Assembly: GCA_027943245.1 (NCBI GenBank)
Contig: JANDJZ010000065.1
Coordinates: 62,001 to 126,000, forward strand
DNA from: Acanthamoeba sp. SK_2022b
Lineage: Eukaryota > Discosea > Longamoebia > Acanthamoebidae
Length of the DNA stretch: 64,000 nucleotides
Reading direction: 5' to 3'
Positions 46,745 to 57,465 of the stretch are shown here, in pieces; the stretch's first letter is position 1; each line of letters begins with the position of its first letter. Under the pieces are notes generated by a model, which had not been told where the DNA came from, did not search any database, and was given only the letters and a program-made list of their open reading frames with translations. Both the position numbers and the translations under genes were made by a program.

Positions 46745-47500
46745 ATGAAGGTCGGCATCGTGGTGATCGCGTTTGTGCTTCTCGTGTCCGTAGTGGCTGC
46801 CGCCAACATGGACAAATATAACCTGAGGAAGGGCAAGGAGTTCCTGGAGAAGAAGGGTCAGGAGGAGGGCGTCGTCGTTCTTCCCAGCGGCCTGCAGTAC
46901 AAGGTTATCACTGAGGGCCCCGCTGACGGCAAGAGCCCCTCGGCTGCTGACACTGTATCCGTGCACTACCGCGGCACCCTCATCGACGGCACTGAGGTAC
47001 CTCTCCTTCAGCGTATCTTATTCAGTATGTAAAATGGCTCGGAATTAAACGCGCCACAGTTCGATAGCTCGTATAAGAGAGGCCAGCCCGCTCAGTTTGG
47101 CGTTGGTCAGGTCATTAAGGGTAAGGCTGCTTCCTCATTTATAATTCGCCACTTTCTTTTGGTGACCAAGATTTCCTCCAGGCTGGACGGAAGCGCTGCA
47201 GCTTATGTCGGTGGGCGACAAGTGGGAACTCTACATCCCTTCTGAGCTCGCCTATGGCGCATCGGGCCCTGGTTCCATTGGACCCAACCAGGTCCTCGTC
47301 TTTGAGGGTACCCTCCTCCTTCTCTTCAGGCGTCGCCGCCTGCCTCCGCGGCGTTTCCTAACCGCAACTCTCCAACACACCACCGTACGCCAGTTGAGCT
47401 GCTGGACATCGTGGGTGGTGCCTCGGGCGCTCGTCCTGCTCCTGCTGGCAAGAAGGCCAGGAAGCAGAAGAAGAAGCAGCAGATGAAGGAAGAGCTCTAA
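46745..47500 (+). CDS. secretory-pathway FKBP-type peptidyl-prolyl isomerase
   Basis: Folding enzyme of the secretory pathway. The start [20 protein letters not shown] is a clear signal peptide. A short helical leader ([18 protein letters not shown], as in Mip/FkpA-type FKBPs) precedes one FKBP domain: [36 protein letters not shown], spliced to [20 protein letters not shown] then [20 protein letters not shown] and [19 protein letters not shown], spliced again to VELLDIV. The pocket residues Y (HYRG), D (FDSS), V-I and W (GWTEAL) are present. The tail is Lys/Gln-rich and ends KEEL, a KDEL-type ER-retention signal variant. Four exons; introns at about 46997-47060, 47120-47180 and 47308-47392. 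The gene is followed 190 bases on by the TDP2-like gene. Confidence 0.92.
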
Positions 47501-47689
47501 TGCCTCCCGCTTTTGTATCTTGGTGGTTGTGGTTGTTGTTCTTCAAAACCGCAGAGAACGATAACAGAGAAGAGCATGCCATGCTTCAAATAGCGATCTT
47601 GGGGGGGGGGGGGAACAGAAGCCGTCAACAAGCGAAGGTAGGAGACCAAGAGCGAGGAAGACAGAATCGATTTGATCACGGCGACGGTG

Positions 47690-49410
47690 ATGGAAGAGAA
47701 GGCGCTGGAGGCCAACAGTGGTGGCGGTGGTGGGTTCTCTTCCGACCGAACCGATACCGAGGTAGTCGATATGTTGGCTACGCTAAAATGTACAGAGCTG
47801 CAGCCGTACAAATGGGACAACGACCTTGGCAAGTGGAAGCAGGGAGACTACAGCCTCAAGGCTTCAAATGTGGAGCCGACAGAAGGAAGCGATGATCATG
47901 GAGGGGGTGGTGATGTGAAGAAGAGGAAACTAGTGTTCGTGACCTACAACGTGTGGTTCGGCACACGTCGAGAGACAAAGGAAGAGCTGCGACCCCGCTT
48001 CACAGCCCTCTTCAAAATCGTGGAGAGCAAGGATGCCGACGTGGTTTGTTTCCAGGAGATGACCACCAACATTATCGCCCTCCTCATGGAGCAAGAGTGG
48101 ATCCGACAGCGATATTGGATTACTGATACTGATGAGGCTCGTACCTTCCTCGGCTATGGTGTTCTCATGCTCTCCAAGCTCCCTTACAAGCACCTCAAGT
48201 AACCGCCATCAACACTTCTCCCGCCCCTCCACTATCCAATAATCACCCTGTTGCCGCCCGCTCGAATCAATCTCACCCCCCCCCCCTTCAACAACCCACA
48301 AGGCTTCAAGAGCTTCCAACGCAGCTGGGGCGCAAGGTGCTCGTAGCAGAGTTCAGTCTCAACGGCCAGAGCTTCGCTGTCGCTACGTCACACCTCGAGG
48401 TACGGCCTTCGCGCTCCCCCACTAGAGCGTTACGGGCCTGTGCGCAAGCGAGACGCAGTGGCCAACGCTCTTTCATCGTACCCAGAGCTACACAAAGGAT
48501 GCTCCCATCAGGGCGAAGCAGCTACGCGTCATTAGGCACATCCTTCACGAGCAGCACTACAGCAATGCGGTCATCATGGTACACGCAATGTCGGCTCTGT
48601 CAGTCGCCCCTCTCGCTCTTGGAGCGCGCCCCTCTCCTCCCCAACCCCCCCCCCCCTGCCGCCGTCGTGACGGTGGTTCATGACGAACTCTGTCTGTCAC
48701 ATAGGGCGACTTCAACTTTGCCAGTGCCGCTGAGAGACTGGGCAGCCTTGGGTCAACAATGAAAGATTACAGGTGTGGCCCCTTTTCTTGTCTGTAGGCG
48801 CGACCGCACGCGCACTAACTTGGGGCTGGTGGCGGCCACGACAGGGACCAATGGCTGGAGCTGAAGGGCCCCGAGGTCGCCGGTTATACCTACGACGCAC
48901 ATAAGAACCTCATGCTCAAGAAGATCAAGCGTGCCAAGAAAGAGGTTTCCCCCTCCCCTCTCCACCAATTTGCTCTTGTGCCATACTTGCCTTCTCTCTA
49001 TCACCCTCCCGATTCTTTCTGACCCGGGAGGGGCCTGGACGGTGTGCAGCGGGTGCGAATTGACTTGATCCTGTCTCGGTCAAAGAACTGGCGGCCAGCC
49101 GAAGTAACCCTGCTCGGGACCCGGCCTATTGAGCACGTCTACAACGGAAGCGAGGTAAGCCCAAGTCTGAAGAGAGAGAGAGAGAGAGAGACCAGAGGGT
49201 AGAGCACACGGGCGTGATGATTAATGCAGCGCTGTGTTGGCACTTTGGGTCCAGGCCACATCCGATGAAAGAGATGACTCGTCCAGTTCGGATGATAGCG
49301 ATTCGGGCACGGACAGTGAGTCGGACAGCGACGACAGCGACGACGAGGGCAGGGTGGTCTACCCGTCCGACCACTTTGGGCTCTATGGCGTCCTTGAGTT
49401 TGTGGACTAA
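47690..49410 (+). CDS. TDP2-like endonuclease/exonuclease/phosphatase family protein
   Basis: TDP2 removes 5'-phosphotyrosyl adducts left by topoisomerase II; the wider fold also includes RNA and lipid phosphodiesterases. Motifs in order: TYNVWFGT (metal-site Asn), DADVVCFQEM (catalytic Glu), SFAVATSHLE after splicing at about 48300 and 48398, NAVIMGDFNFAS (D-x-N), and a last SDHFGLYGVLEF (SDHW-type). The same set and order as TDP2 (TYN, QE, SHLE, GDxN, SDH). The N-terminal 80 residues are Gly-rich, then KWDNDLGKWKQGDYSLKA; no UBA domain is seen. An acidic Ser/Asp block (49259-49350, SSSSDDSDSGTDSESDSDD) sits just before the SDH motif, an unusual place for a disordered insert. An intron with (AG)n lies at 49153-49254. 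Start is the ATG at 47690; earlier in-frame codons are not ATG. Substrate not certain. Confidence 0.82.
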
Positions 49411-49648
49411 TGTGTGGAGGGGCTGCGCAAAGGTGTTGCTTGAATTGAACCGCTTGTGGGTTCCCGTTGCTAATAGGGACAACCGTATTGCACCTTTGCC
49501 CACCTTTCTTCTCTAAAGGGACACAAAAGTCAGAGAGGCAAAGAGGCAGCTGTGGCTGATCTCGGTGCAAAAGAATGAGTGGGTGCAGCCACTACAGCGG
49601 CGACAGGGAAGACGAGGAAAGGAAGGGGGTGTAGATGAGGGTCGCCTC
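49411..49648. other. convergent gap, TDP2-like and lamin-tail protein genes
   Basis: Contains only 3' flanks of both genes. Open frames on the minus strand here are not supported. Confidence 0.45.
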
Positions 49649-52582
49649 TTAACAGGAGAAGACTGAGCAATCACTGCCAGATGCGAGGTAGGTGTCCTTG
49701 AAGCGGGTGAACGCATCGCGCTGGCAGTCGAAGTAGGCCCTGGTCTCATTGCAGGCGGTGATCTTGTAGCGGAGGGCCTTGTGGTAGAACTTGATGTACT
49801 CGCGCTTCTTCTCGCAGTACTCAAGGGAATACTCGACATTCTCGCTATAGGGATCGGTGAGCGGACCCCAGAGGATGTTCCATCTCTTGCCCTTGCTGGG
49901 AACTTCCTCATCGTCAGAGTCCTTGTCGGCGCGGGCAAGGCCACGCTTGGGCTTGGGGATGGAATCCACCTCCTTGGTGTGGAGCTCGAGGGCGACCTTC
50001 AGCTCCTTGGCCATCAACTTGGCCTCGGCTCTGCGCTCGAGCGAGCACTCCTCGGCCTTCTCGTACCAGCACTGGGAGGCCTGGGCGTAGGCCTCCTCCA
50101 TCGCCTCGCGCTCGTCATCGCGCTTGGCCTCAGATTCAGGGACGTACTGGCGGCAGAACTTCTTGCGTTGAGCCAGGAGGCGCGCCTCCTCCTCGGCGTC
50201 GTCGATCTTCTCCTTTTCGCACAGGGCCAGATCGGACGGGATGGGGACATGAACGGTGGACGGGCTCGCGGAGGAGCTGGCGGACGGCGAGGGGGTTCTC
50301 GAGGGCGAGCGCGAGGGCGAGCGCGAGGGCGAATTGGTGGGTGAGTTGGTAGGCGACTGAGTGGGCGAGTGGGTGGGCGAGTTGGATGGCGAGTTGGTAG
50401 GCGACTGGGTGGACGAGGGGGTGGACGAGGGCGAGTTGGTGGGCGAGTTGGTGGGCGATTGAGTGGGCGATTGAGTGGGCGAGTTGGTTGGCGACTGAGT
50501 GGGCGAGTTGGTGGGCGACTGAGTGGGCGAGTTGGTGGGCGACTGAGTGGGCGAGTTGGTGGACGAGGGAGTGGACGAGGGCGAGTTGGTGGGCGAGTTG
50601 GTGGGCGAGTTGGTGGGCGAGTTGGAGGGCGACTGCGTCGGCGATTGCGTGGGCGAGGGCGTGTTGGATGGCGAGTTGGTGGGCGACTGAGTGGGCGAGC
50701 TGGTGGGCGAGCGGGTGGGCGAGTTGGTGGGCGAGTTGGAGGGCGACTGAGTGGGCGACTGAGTGGGCGACTGAGTGGGCGAGTTGGTGGGCGAGTTGGT
50801 GGGCGAGTTGGTGGGCGAGCTGGTGGGCGAGTTGGTGGGCGAGCTGGTGGGCGAGTTGGAGGGCGAGTTGGTGGGCGAGCTGGTGGGCGAGCTGGTGGGC
50901 GAATTGGTGGGCGACTGAGTGGGCGAGTTGGAGGGCGAGTTGGAGGGCGACTGAGTGGGCGAGGGAGAGGGCGTGGGGCTCGACGAAGGGGACGGGGTAT
51001 TGGTCGGCGTGGGGGAGGGCGTGGGGGTGCTCGAGGGCGACACCGTGATGCTGGGCGTGGGGCTGTTCGAGGGCGAGCTGGTCGGCGAAGGCGAGGGCGA
51101 GTTGGAGGGATCGCAGTTCACGTTGGTGTTGCCATTCACATCACCGGGGGTAACGCAGCTGGAAAGAGGAGAGGGTCAAGGAGAAGGAAAAGCAAGAGAG
51201 AGAGAGAGAGAGAGAGCATGGACGTACGAGGCGATGAAGTTCTGGGTGTTGTTTCTGGTGTCCCAAGAGTCGGGGTAGCGGGAAACACCAAAACGGGACT
51301 CAATTTTGCGATCAACGTCGGCGACGCCAGAGGTGAAAGTCACGCCGGGCTGGGTACCGCCATAGGTGACCACATCGAGAATGCCAAACGTGGAGGAGGT
51401 AAGCACGATGGAGAAGTAAGGGCTCTGCACCGAGTAATCAGGACCCGAGGCCGAGGCGTTGGGGTTGGGCAGCCAGTTGGGGAACTTGGGCAGGCCGTAT
51501 CCAGATATCGAACTGTTCGTCGGACGGGCACCCGGACCAGTGCAGTCGGACCAGGCCGAAGCGCAGAGCACCCAGTAGCCGTGCTGCTCGATGTCAGGGT
51601 CTGCACCTCCGGCGTAGAGATCCACTGACCACCTGGTGCCGTTGCCAGCGTCAAGAAGAACCAGGCTGTAGGTGATGGTGGCGGCACCGTCCTGGACGGC
51701 GTTGGCGCGGTTGTGCAGCTCAATGAACTCCTTGTCGTCGCCCGTAGGCTGGGTGTAATCGAATTCGTTGATGACGATATCACTGAGCGAGGAGGGGACG
51801 CAGGGGCCCGCCGACAGAAGAACGTTCGGGGCCGAGGGTGTAACGCAACCAGCCGCAAAGTCGGCGGAGTTGTCGAATGTGTTGACGCCGTTCGGGATAC
51901 GCGCGATACTCTGGGACGCGAGGGTAGCGTCGTCGCCAATCGACGGAGCTGTCAGGCACGTCGTACCGGCAGTATAATAGATGTCCTGACTGTAGCCAAG
52001 AAGGTCGACTTGGTTGCCCTTGTCGTCCACAAGACGGAGATAGGCGGCCGCGTCCGGAAGCCAGTTGCCACTGTAGGCCTGAAGCTCCTGTACGCATCCA
52101 CTGACCAAATTGGGCACAACGCACATCACGTAGTATCCGCCGGCGGGTACAACGAAGTCGAGGAGAGTTTCTACGTGGTATATCGCGAAGTCGCCTTCGA
52201 ACGTGGTATCCTGGTAGATCTCCAACGTCCAATCCTTCATGTTGACCGGAACCGGTCCGGCGTTGTAGATCTCGACAAACTCGTTGTACTGGCTTCCAGG
52301 ACTCGCCGCGTCGACTTCGTTGATCAGCATCCCAGAAGGCGCAGCTTCCGAGAGGAAGACCATGAGTGACAGGATCAACAATCTGCGGAGGGGTGCAGAG
52401 GAGTCAGATGTAGAACCGTTGGAGCAATGGTTAAAGGCTCGAAGGAAAAGACGAGATGAAGCTACGATGCAACAGGAGGTGAAGAGAGAGAGAGAGAGAG
52501 AATGAAGATAGCTCCCCCAGAGAAATCGAATCGCCACTGGAGTGCGCTTGGAGTTTACTTACCCCAATCCGACGACCTTCAT
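49649..52582 (-). CDS. secreted double lamin-tail-domain protein with SPT repeat
   Basis: Exon 1 (ATG at 52582) is MKVVGLG; after a 178-base intron the frame continues [17 protein letters not shown], a signal peptide. Two lamin-tail domains follow, a beta-sandwich common in secreted and cell-surface proteins: [20 protein letters not shown]...VEIYNAGP (about 52340) and [20 protein letters not shown]...IELHNRA (about 51780). A second intron (about 51230-51163) leads to [10 protein letters not shown]. Residues coded by 51110-50320 are a tetrapeptide repeat SPT[N/Q/S] and SPSN, about 60 units. The C-terminal 200 residues are a charged helical domain with paired cysteines ([26 protein letters not shown]), ending at 49649. 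An extracellular or cyst-wall role is plausible from the signal peptide and the mucin-like stalk, but it is inference. About 890 residues. Confidence 0.85.
50320..51110 (-). repeat. 12-base tandem repeat coding Ser-Pro-Thr-X
   Basis: Degenerate 12-base unit (GTGGGCGAGTTG on the plus strand) repeated for about 790 bases, coding [12 protein letters not shown] and SPSN. Units are close copies with C/A and T/G variants, typical of slippage and unequal exchange. Confidence 0.95.
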
Positions 52583-52750
52583 GTTCGAGGCCTTCTCGAA
52601 GTGGACGTGTGGTACTTCTGCCGCTGGGTGTGGAGAAAAGAGGACTCCGCGAGATAGCAGGCCAGTTTGGCGCCGCCTTTTGGCCCTGCTCACCAAGAGC
52701 GAAGGGCCTACCTATTTTGTCCTGGCGTTGGCGCCCACTGACAATCAAAC

Positions 52751-52758
52751 CTTTTATA
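52751..52758 (-). promoter_or_regulatory. TATA box of the lamin-tail protein gene
   Basis: TATAAAAG on the minus strand, 169 bases ahead of the ATG at 52582 and between that gene and the lyase stop. A good match to the TATA consensus in an otherwise TATA-poor window. Confidence 0.55.
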
Positions 52759-52823
52759 TCCCTGGAGGTCGTCAACGTTTAAGAAGGCGCCAAGACGTGT
52801 GAATTACAAAAATGAGAGCTCTT

Positions 52824-54488
52824 TTAGGGGTGGTGCGGGGAGGTCTCGACGTTCTCGTAGAGCGTGTCGATGAAGCAGCGCGCGATTTGATCGACGATCG
52901 TTCTGTCGGGAACGGCCTGTGCCATGCCGTAGATGGCACCGGCTCCTTCGGCTACCTTGCCCGGCGTTTTCATGATCTCGGCGGTGAGCGTGGTGAGGTC
53001 GTTGATGAGGTCGTCGGCAGAGTCCTTGTTAGCGTAGGTCATGCAGATGTGGATGCTGGACGGGTACTGCAGCGAGTTGAGGTTCCACCCCTTCTTGGTC
53101 AGCTGCTCGCCCAGCAGGTAGATGTCAAAGTCGTCCGAACCAAAGGCCACGACGCACACCTCCGGATTGCCGTACAGCTTGAGGCCGCGAATGGTTCTGA
53201 TGGCGGCGCTGATCTTCCTCGCGGCGGTGATGATCTCGCGGGTGCAGGCGATGTAGCCGGCCTCGCCTACGCTGAGCATGGTGGCCCAGCAGCCGGCCAA
53301 CAGGGCGCCCGGTCGGCTGCCGGCGATGGTGGGGGAGGCGTAGATGCCGCCGGTCCAGTCGGGCGCGACGAAGTACTGGTAGGAACGGAGCTCCTTGGTC
53401 TTGTACATGACCACGGACGAGCCCTTGGGCGCATAGCCGTACTTGTGGGTGTCGCAGGAGATCGAGGTGACGCCCGGCAGGCGGAAGTCGAACGGGCGCA
53501 GCGTGAAGCCGGCCTTGTCCATAAAGGGGACGAGGAACCCGCCCAGGCAGCAGTCCACGTGCAGGCCCACGCCGTAGTGGAGGGCCAGCTCGGAGAGAGC
53601 CTCGATGTCGTCGATGGCGCCGTGAGGATAGCTCGGCGCCGAGCCCACAATGGCTACTGTGTTGCTGGTGATCGCGCGCCGGACGGCGCGCACGTCCACG
53701 CGGCGCGTTACGGGGTCGACCGGGGCGTGGACCAGCCGCATGCCAAAGTAGTGGGCCGCCTTGTCGAAGGCGCAGTGCGCCGAAACGGGCGCTACGATTT
53801 CGGGAGCCGTGATGCCCTTTTCCTTGAGGCCCCAATCGCGATAGGCCTTCATCGCCATGAGGATGCTCTCGGTTCCGCCGCTCGTTGTCGTACCGCATGC
53901 CTCGGGGCCGCCGTTGTACATGCGGACCACCATGGCAATGATTTCAGCCTCCATCTTCCGCACGCCCGGGAATACGTCTGGATGAAGCGGGTTGGTCCAG
54001 ATGAACATCTCGTAGGCTCTAGCCGAAATGCGGGTGATGTTGTTGCCGCCGTGGTAGACCGTGCCCGAGACGCGACCCTCTTCCCACTTGTGGTGGCCCA
54101 TCTCTTGCAGCGCCTTGAGCTCGGCCATCAATTCCTCTTCGCCGACAGCCTCGCTCGGCAGACGCGTGTGCGCGACCATTCCCTCGTTGCCAGCAAGCAG
54201 GGTCTTACGCAGCGAGACGGACACCTTGCTCATCTCCTCCGCTATCTTGCGCTTTACGTAGGGAATCTTCCTCGCTCGATGAAAGAAGGCTGTGACGAGG
54301 AAGGCGCGCACATCGCGGCACATTCTCGCCAGGCCCACGTCGTAAAGAGCCCACAACACCCTGCCGCCATACTTCAACACCACAAAGAGGAAAATCGCGT
54401 TCCTCACGGTGTCAAGATGCTTGTGCCCTTTCACGAATTCATCGATGCGCTGTGACAGCACTGCCAGGGTAGATGAATGGCGTTCCAT
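52824..54488 (-). CDS. SGPL1: sphingosine-1-phosphate lyase
   Basis: Cleaves sphingosine-1-phosphate to hexadecenal and phosphoethanolamine, the exit step of sphingolipid breakdown, in the ER membrane. Intact single-exon gene of 554 residues, the usual length. One N-terminal membrane helix (TVRNAIFLFVVLKYGGRVLW), then the PLP fold of group II decarboxylases: SGTVYHGGNNITRIS, TTTSGGTESILMAMKAYRDW, CAFDKAAHYFG, SAPSYPHGAIDDI, VDCCLGGFLVPFM, and the PLP lysine K349 in SCDTHKYGYAPKGSS. C-terminal block SIHICMTYANKD. Nothing is broken. Absence of introns is unusual here and might reflect retroposition or chance. Divergent from the permease gene across 378 bases. Confidence 0.97.
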   Translation of the reverse strand: MERHSSTLAVLSQRIDEFVKGHKHLDTVRNAIFLFVVLKYGGRVLWALYDVGLARMCRDVRAFLVTAFFHRARKIPYVKRKIAEEMSKVSVSLRKTLLAGNEGMVAHTRLPSEAVGEEELMAELKALQEMGHHKWEEGRVSGTVYHGGNNITRISARAYEMFIWTNPLHPDVFPGVRKMEAEIIAMVVRMYNGGPEACGTTTSGGTESILMAMKAYRDWGLKEKGITAPEIVAPVSAHCAFDKAAHYFGMRLVHAPVDPVTRRVDVRAVRRAITSNTVAIVGSAPSYPHGAIDDIEALSELALHYGVGLHVDCCLGGFLVPFMDKAGFTLRPFDFRLPGVTSISCDTHKYGYAPKGSSVVMYKTKELRSYQYFVAPDWTGGIYASPTIAGSRPGALLAGCWATMLSVGEAGYIACTREIITAARKISAAIRTIRGLKLYGNPEVCVVAFGSDDFDIYLLGEQLTKKGWNLNSLQYPSSIHICMTYANKDSADDLINDLTTLTAEIMKTPGKVAEGAGAIYGMAQAVPDRTIVDQIARCFIDTLYENVETSPHHP

Positions 54489-54866
54489 GCTGTGCTGATG
54501 TGCTTTGGTGCCCTCGCTCCTCCACTCCTCCTATTTATTACACCCGCCACTCGTCCTTCTCTCTTCGATCGACGTGGTTGACGTCAATCTTTGTATGTGG
54601 AGTTACGGAGGGTAACAATCGAAACCTCCCGAGGCAACCCCACGCTCCGTGGCTGCTTGGAATATTTGAAATAAAGGCCTTGTTTATTTAATGTGACACA
54701 AAGAAAAGTGGTACCTTAGGGCAAGGATTACTGGGGTGTTACCCGCAGCTTGCCGCTTCTGCTTACCTCCAACTGCCATTCTTAGTTGATATTCCCTTGG
54801 CGCGCAGCCGCCTTATTGTCGCCGCCCACTTCTCCTCTTCCTCTTCCTCATTGCCGGGTCGCGACC
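54489..54866. promoter_or_regulatory. divergent promoter region, S1P lyase / permease
   Basis: No supported gene in 378 bases. Contains TATTTATTA (54532-54540) near the lyase start and an AT-rich patch at 54660-54695; either could be core promoter elements. Confidence 0.4.
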
Positions 54867-57137
54867 ATGGACCGGCTAGTGCCGGCGGACCCGGCACCTG
54901 GCTATGGGTCGCCCTCCCTCCTCCACTCTTCTCCCTCCCAACCCGGGGACTCTCGACCTTTCTTTGACGACGAAGGTGAGCCGCCACAGCTGCGAACATT
55001 TTTGTAATCTGCTTGGCTGATAGAAACCCGTGCACCGACTGACGCGTTGCCCTCTCCTGCAGACCCGTTGGTGGGTGCGGCTGCCACTGGAGGAGAAGGG
55101 GAGAAGAAGGCGCTCGGCGTCTTTTCCATGGTCGCGGTGGTCTATTTCCTCGTGTGCGGCGGCAGCTACGGCACGGAAGACCTCGGCGGCTCCATCCCTC
55201 CGCTCTTCGCCCTCCTGGGCATCCTCGTCATCCCGTGGTTTGTTCAACGCTCCCTCCTGCCACTTTCGTGCCCTCGAGCCCTTTCCCCCGCCACTTCGCG
55301 GCCAGGTCTGACGCCGCGAAATAGGTTCTGGAGCTTGCCGGTGGCACTCATCACGGCAGAGCTGGCGACTGCGATGCCAGACGCCTCGGGGTTCCTTATG
55401 TGGAGTCGTCGAGCGTTCGGGCCCTTCATGTCGTTCCTCGATGCGTGGGTAATGATCGTGGTCGTCATCATCGACCAAGCGCTCTACCCTCTCATATTCG
55501 TCTCCTACATTCAGACGCTGGGTTCGCTTTCTCCCCCACCCCACCCTCAGTCCCCCACAGGCCTCCTTAACGCGCGCTCTATGCAAACGTGCAGTTGACC
55601 TGACGTGGTGGCAAGCCTATTTGATCAACTTGGGCTACATACTCGTGTGCATGATCGTGAACCTGTTGGGCATGTCCACCATGGGCCACTTCTCCAAGGC
55701 ACGCCGTGTCCTCCCGATCCCCCATCGAACTGACCGACAGCTGACCCACCAAGCGCAGATTTTCTCGGCGCTGGCGCTGCTCCCGTTCGTGATCTTCTTC
55801 TCGGCCGGATTTGCCAGCGACAAGTTTGAACCCAATGACTGGTTCGTCATCACCAAAGGTAAGAGCAGCTCGACTCAATCCCTGCGAGGGCCGGCTGACC
55901 ACTTGCCTGGCCTCAGACGAGTGGGACGTGCCGCTGTACCTGAGCGTGCTGCTGTGGGCCACGTGCGGCTTCGAGTACTCGGGCTTTCTTGCCGGCGATG
56001 TGGACAAGCCGCGACGCACCTTCCCCATTGTCATGATCGGTGTGCCCGCGCCCGCGCTCGCGCCCACTGCTGTCTGCGCCGCCGCCTGTATGCGCGCGCT
56101 CACGCCAATTATCGGCACGTGCTCGCGCAGGGTCGATCTTCCTCATGATCGCCACCTATTTCTTTCCCATCGCCATGGCCATCGCCATCGCTGAGGACAC
56201 CTCCGAGATCACCGAGGGCGCCTACCCCGCCCTCGCCCTGGATATCGGGCTCGGTGAGACTCGCCCTCCCTCCTCACTTTCCCAACTCACCCCGCCAGCC
56301 AGCACTGCGCTGGTCACGGCCGTGAATGCTGACAAGCGAGTGGCGCGTGCGCAGGGGAGTGGATCAAGTACCTCATGGTCGCTGGCGGCCTGGCGAGCAC
56401 GATGGGCACCTACAACGCCTACCTTGGCACCACCGCCTCCGCTCTTCGCGCGCAATCCGAGGAAGGCGTGGCGCCCTCCATATTCAGCGCCCTCCCCCAG
56501 TACAAATGTACGGCGCGGCGGACACCACGCATCGCTCGTCGTCGCAAGCTACCTGGTTAACTATTTTGGGGTGGGGGGGGGGAATGCAGCACCGATCGTG
56601 GCGATCATCTTCTTCAGCTTGACCACGGCCGCCCTGGTCCTCTTCGACTTTTCGGTGCTGGTCGAGATCGAGTCGCTCCTCTACTGCCTCCACGTACTGC
56701 TGCTCGCTGGTACCGTCGTCCGTCTGCGCTGGAAAGGTATCCCCCCCTCCTACTTATTCTAGTCACCTCATTTAATAGTCTCCCCTTCTCCTTTGTCTGT
56801 AGAACCCGAGCTGGAGCGCCCCTTTGCCCTTCCGTTTGGTAAGGCGGGCGTTGTCATTATCGCTTGTCTCCCCATACTTATCACCCTGTGCAATATTGGC
56901 TCGCTCTTCTACTACGGTACTGGGCCTCCCTACCTTCGCGTGGGCACTTGATCGGGGAGGGCACGGTTGTGGGCCACCCACCCTCTCGTTCTCATGCGTG
57001 TTGGTGGCCTCCTTCCTTTTGCTCCAGGTTGGATCTTTCCCCTCATCTCCGTTGGCGTGGTGGCTTCGGGCTGTGTGCTGTACCTGGTGCGCCACCTGGT
57101 CATGCGCCGGTGGGAGTACCACTCGTACCCTTCCTAG
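54867..57137 (+). CDS. LAT/polyamine-uptake type permease (APC superfamily)
   Basis: Membrane transporter for amino acids or polyamines. The N-terminus is disordered (MDRLVPADPAPGYGSPS). Twelve hydrophobic segments are split over about nine exons: FSMVAVVYFLVCGGSYGTED (TM1 with the unwound GG-G motif), WSLPVALITAELATAMPDAS, GFLMWSRRAFGPFMSFLDAW, VIIDQALYPLIFVSYIQTL, then WQAYLINLGYILVCMIVNLL, FSALALLPFVIFFSAGF, VLLWATCGFEYSGFLAGDVD (TM6), and later helices to YLVRHLVMRRWEYHSYPS. The AMPDASGF and IDQALYPLIF blocks correspond to the plant PUT/LAT family (AMPENGGY, IDNALYPVLF), so a polyamine or cationic substrate is possible. Introns at about 54975-55062, 55240-55324, 55519-55596, 55677-55759, 55858-55917, 56039-56132, 56253-56354 and later. 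Stop at 57135. Confidence 0.88.
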
Positions 57138-57465
57138 GAGCTCCGCGCGCTCGTCGTGGCCGTCGCCGCCGCCCAAAATGACGCCTTTCGAATTTGCCGC
57201 CCCGCTTCTCTTACACCGCGCCACCGCCGTCGCCCGCAACCGCCTCCGGGCACGGCATCTTCGCCTGGTGGCCCGTTTTTCGTCGATCTCTCCATGGCCG
57301 GGGAGAGCCCGCCCGCTCCCCCCCACGCCGTCACTTGTTTGCCGGCAGCTTAGTGCCTTTTTCGCTCCAATGTCATTACAATTACACCCTTGTTTGCCTA
57401 CGCTCGTCCACCATGCAGCGCCAATGATCGCGAACTGTGCTTGTTTCTCTCTTTCTGTGCGTGTG
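57138..57465. other. convergent gap, permease and kinase genes
   Basis: 328 bases with open frames on both strands that overlap each other and match nothing; taken as chance in GC-rich DNA. It should carry both 3' untranslated regions. Confidence 0.4.

Noticed and set aside
50320..51110. Regular repeat considered as a CRISPR array
   Set aside because: Units are contiguous 12-mers without unique spacers and are coding; the genome is eukaryotic.
50369..51628. Long plus-strand open frame of GRVGGRL-type repeats
   Set aside because: It is the antisense of the SPT repeat and lamin-tail exons; a 12-base repeat without stops stays open in all frames. The minus strand has the signal peptide and folded domains.
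52812..54455. 547-codon plus-strand open frame
   Set aside because: Exact antisense of the intact S1P lyase; long only because of GC-rich third positions.
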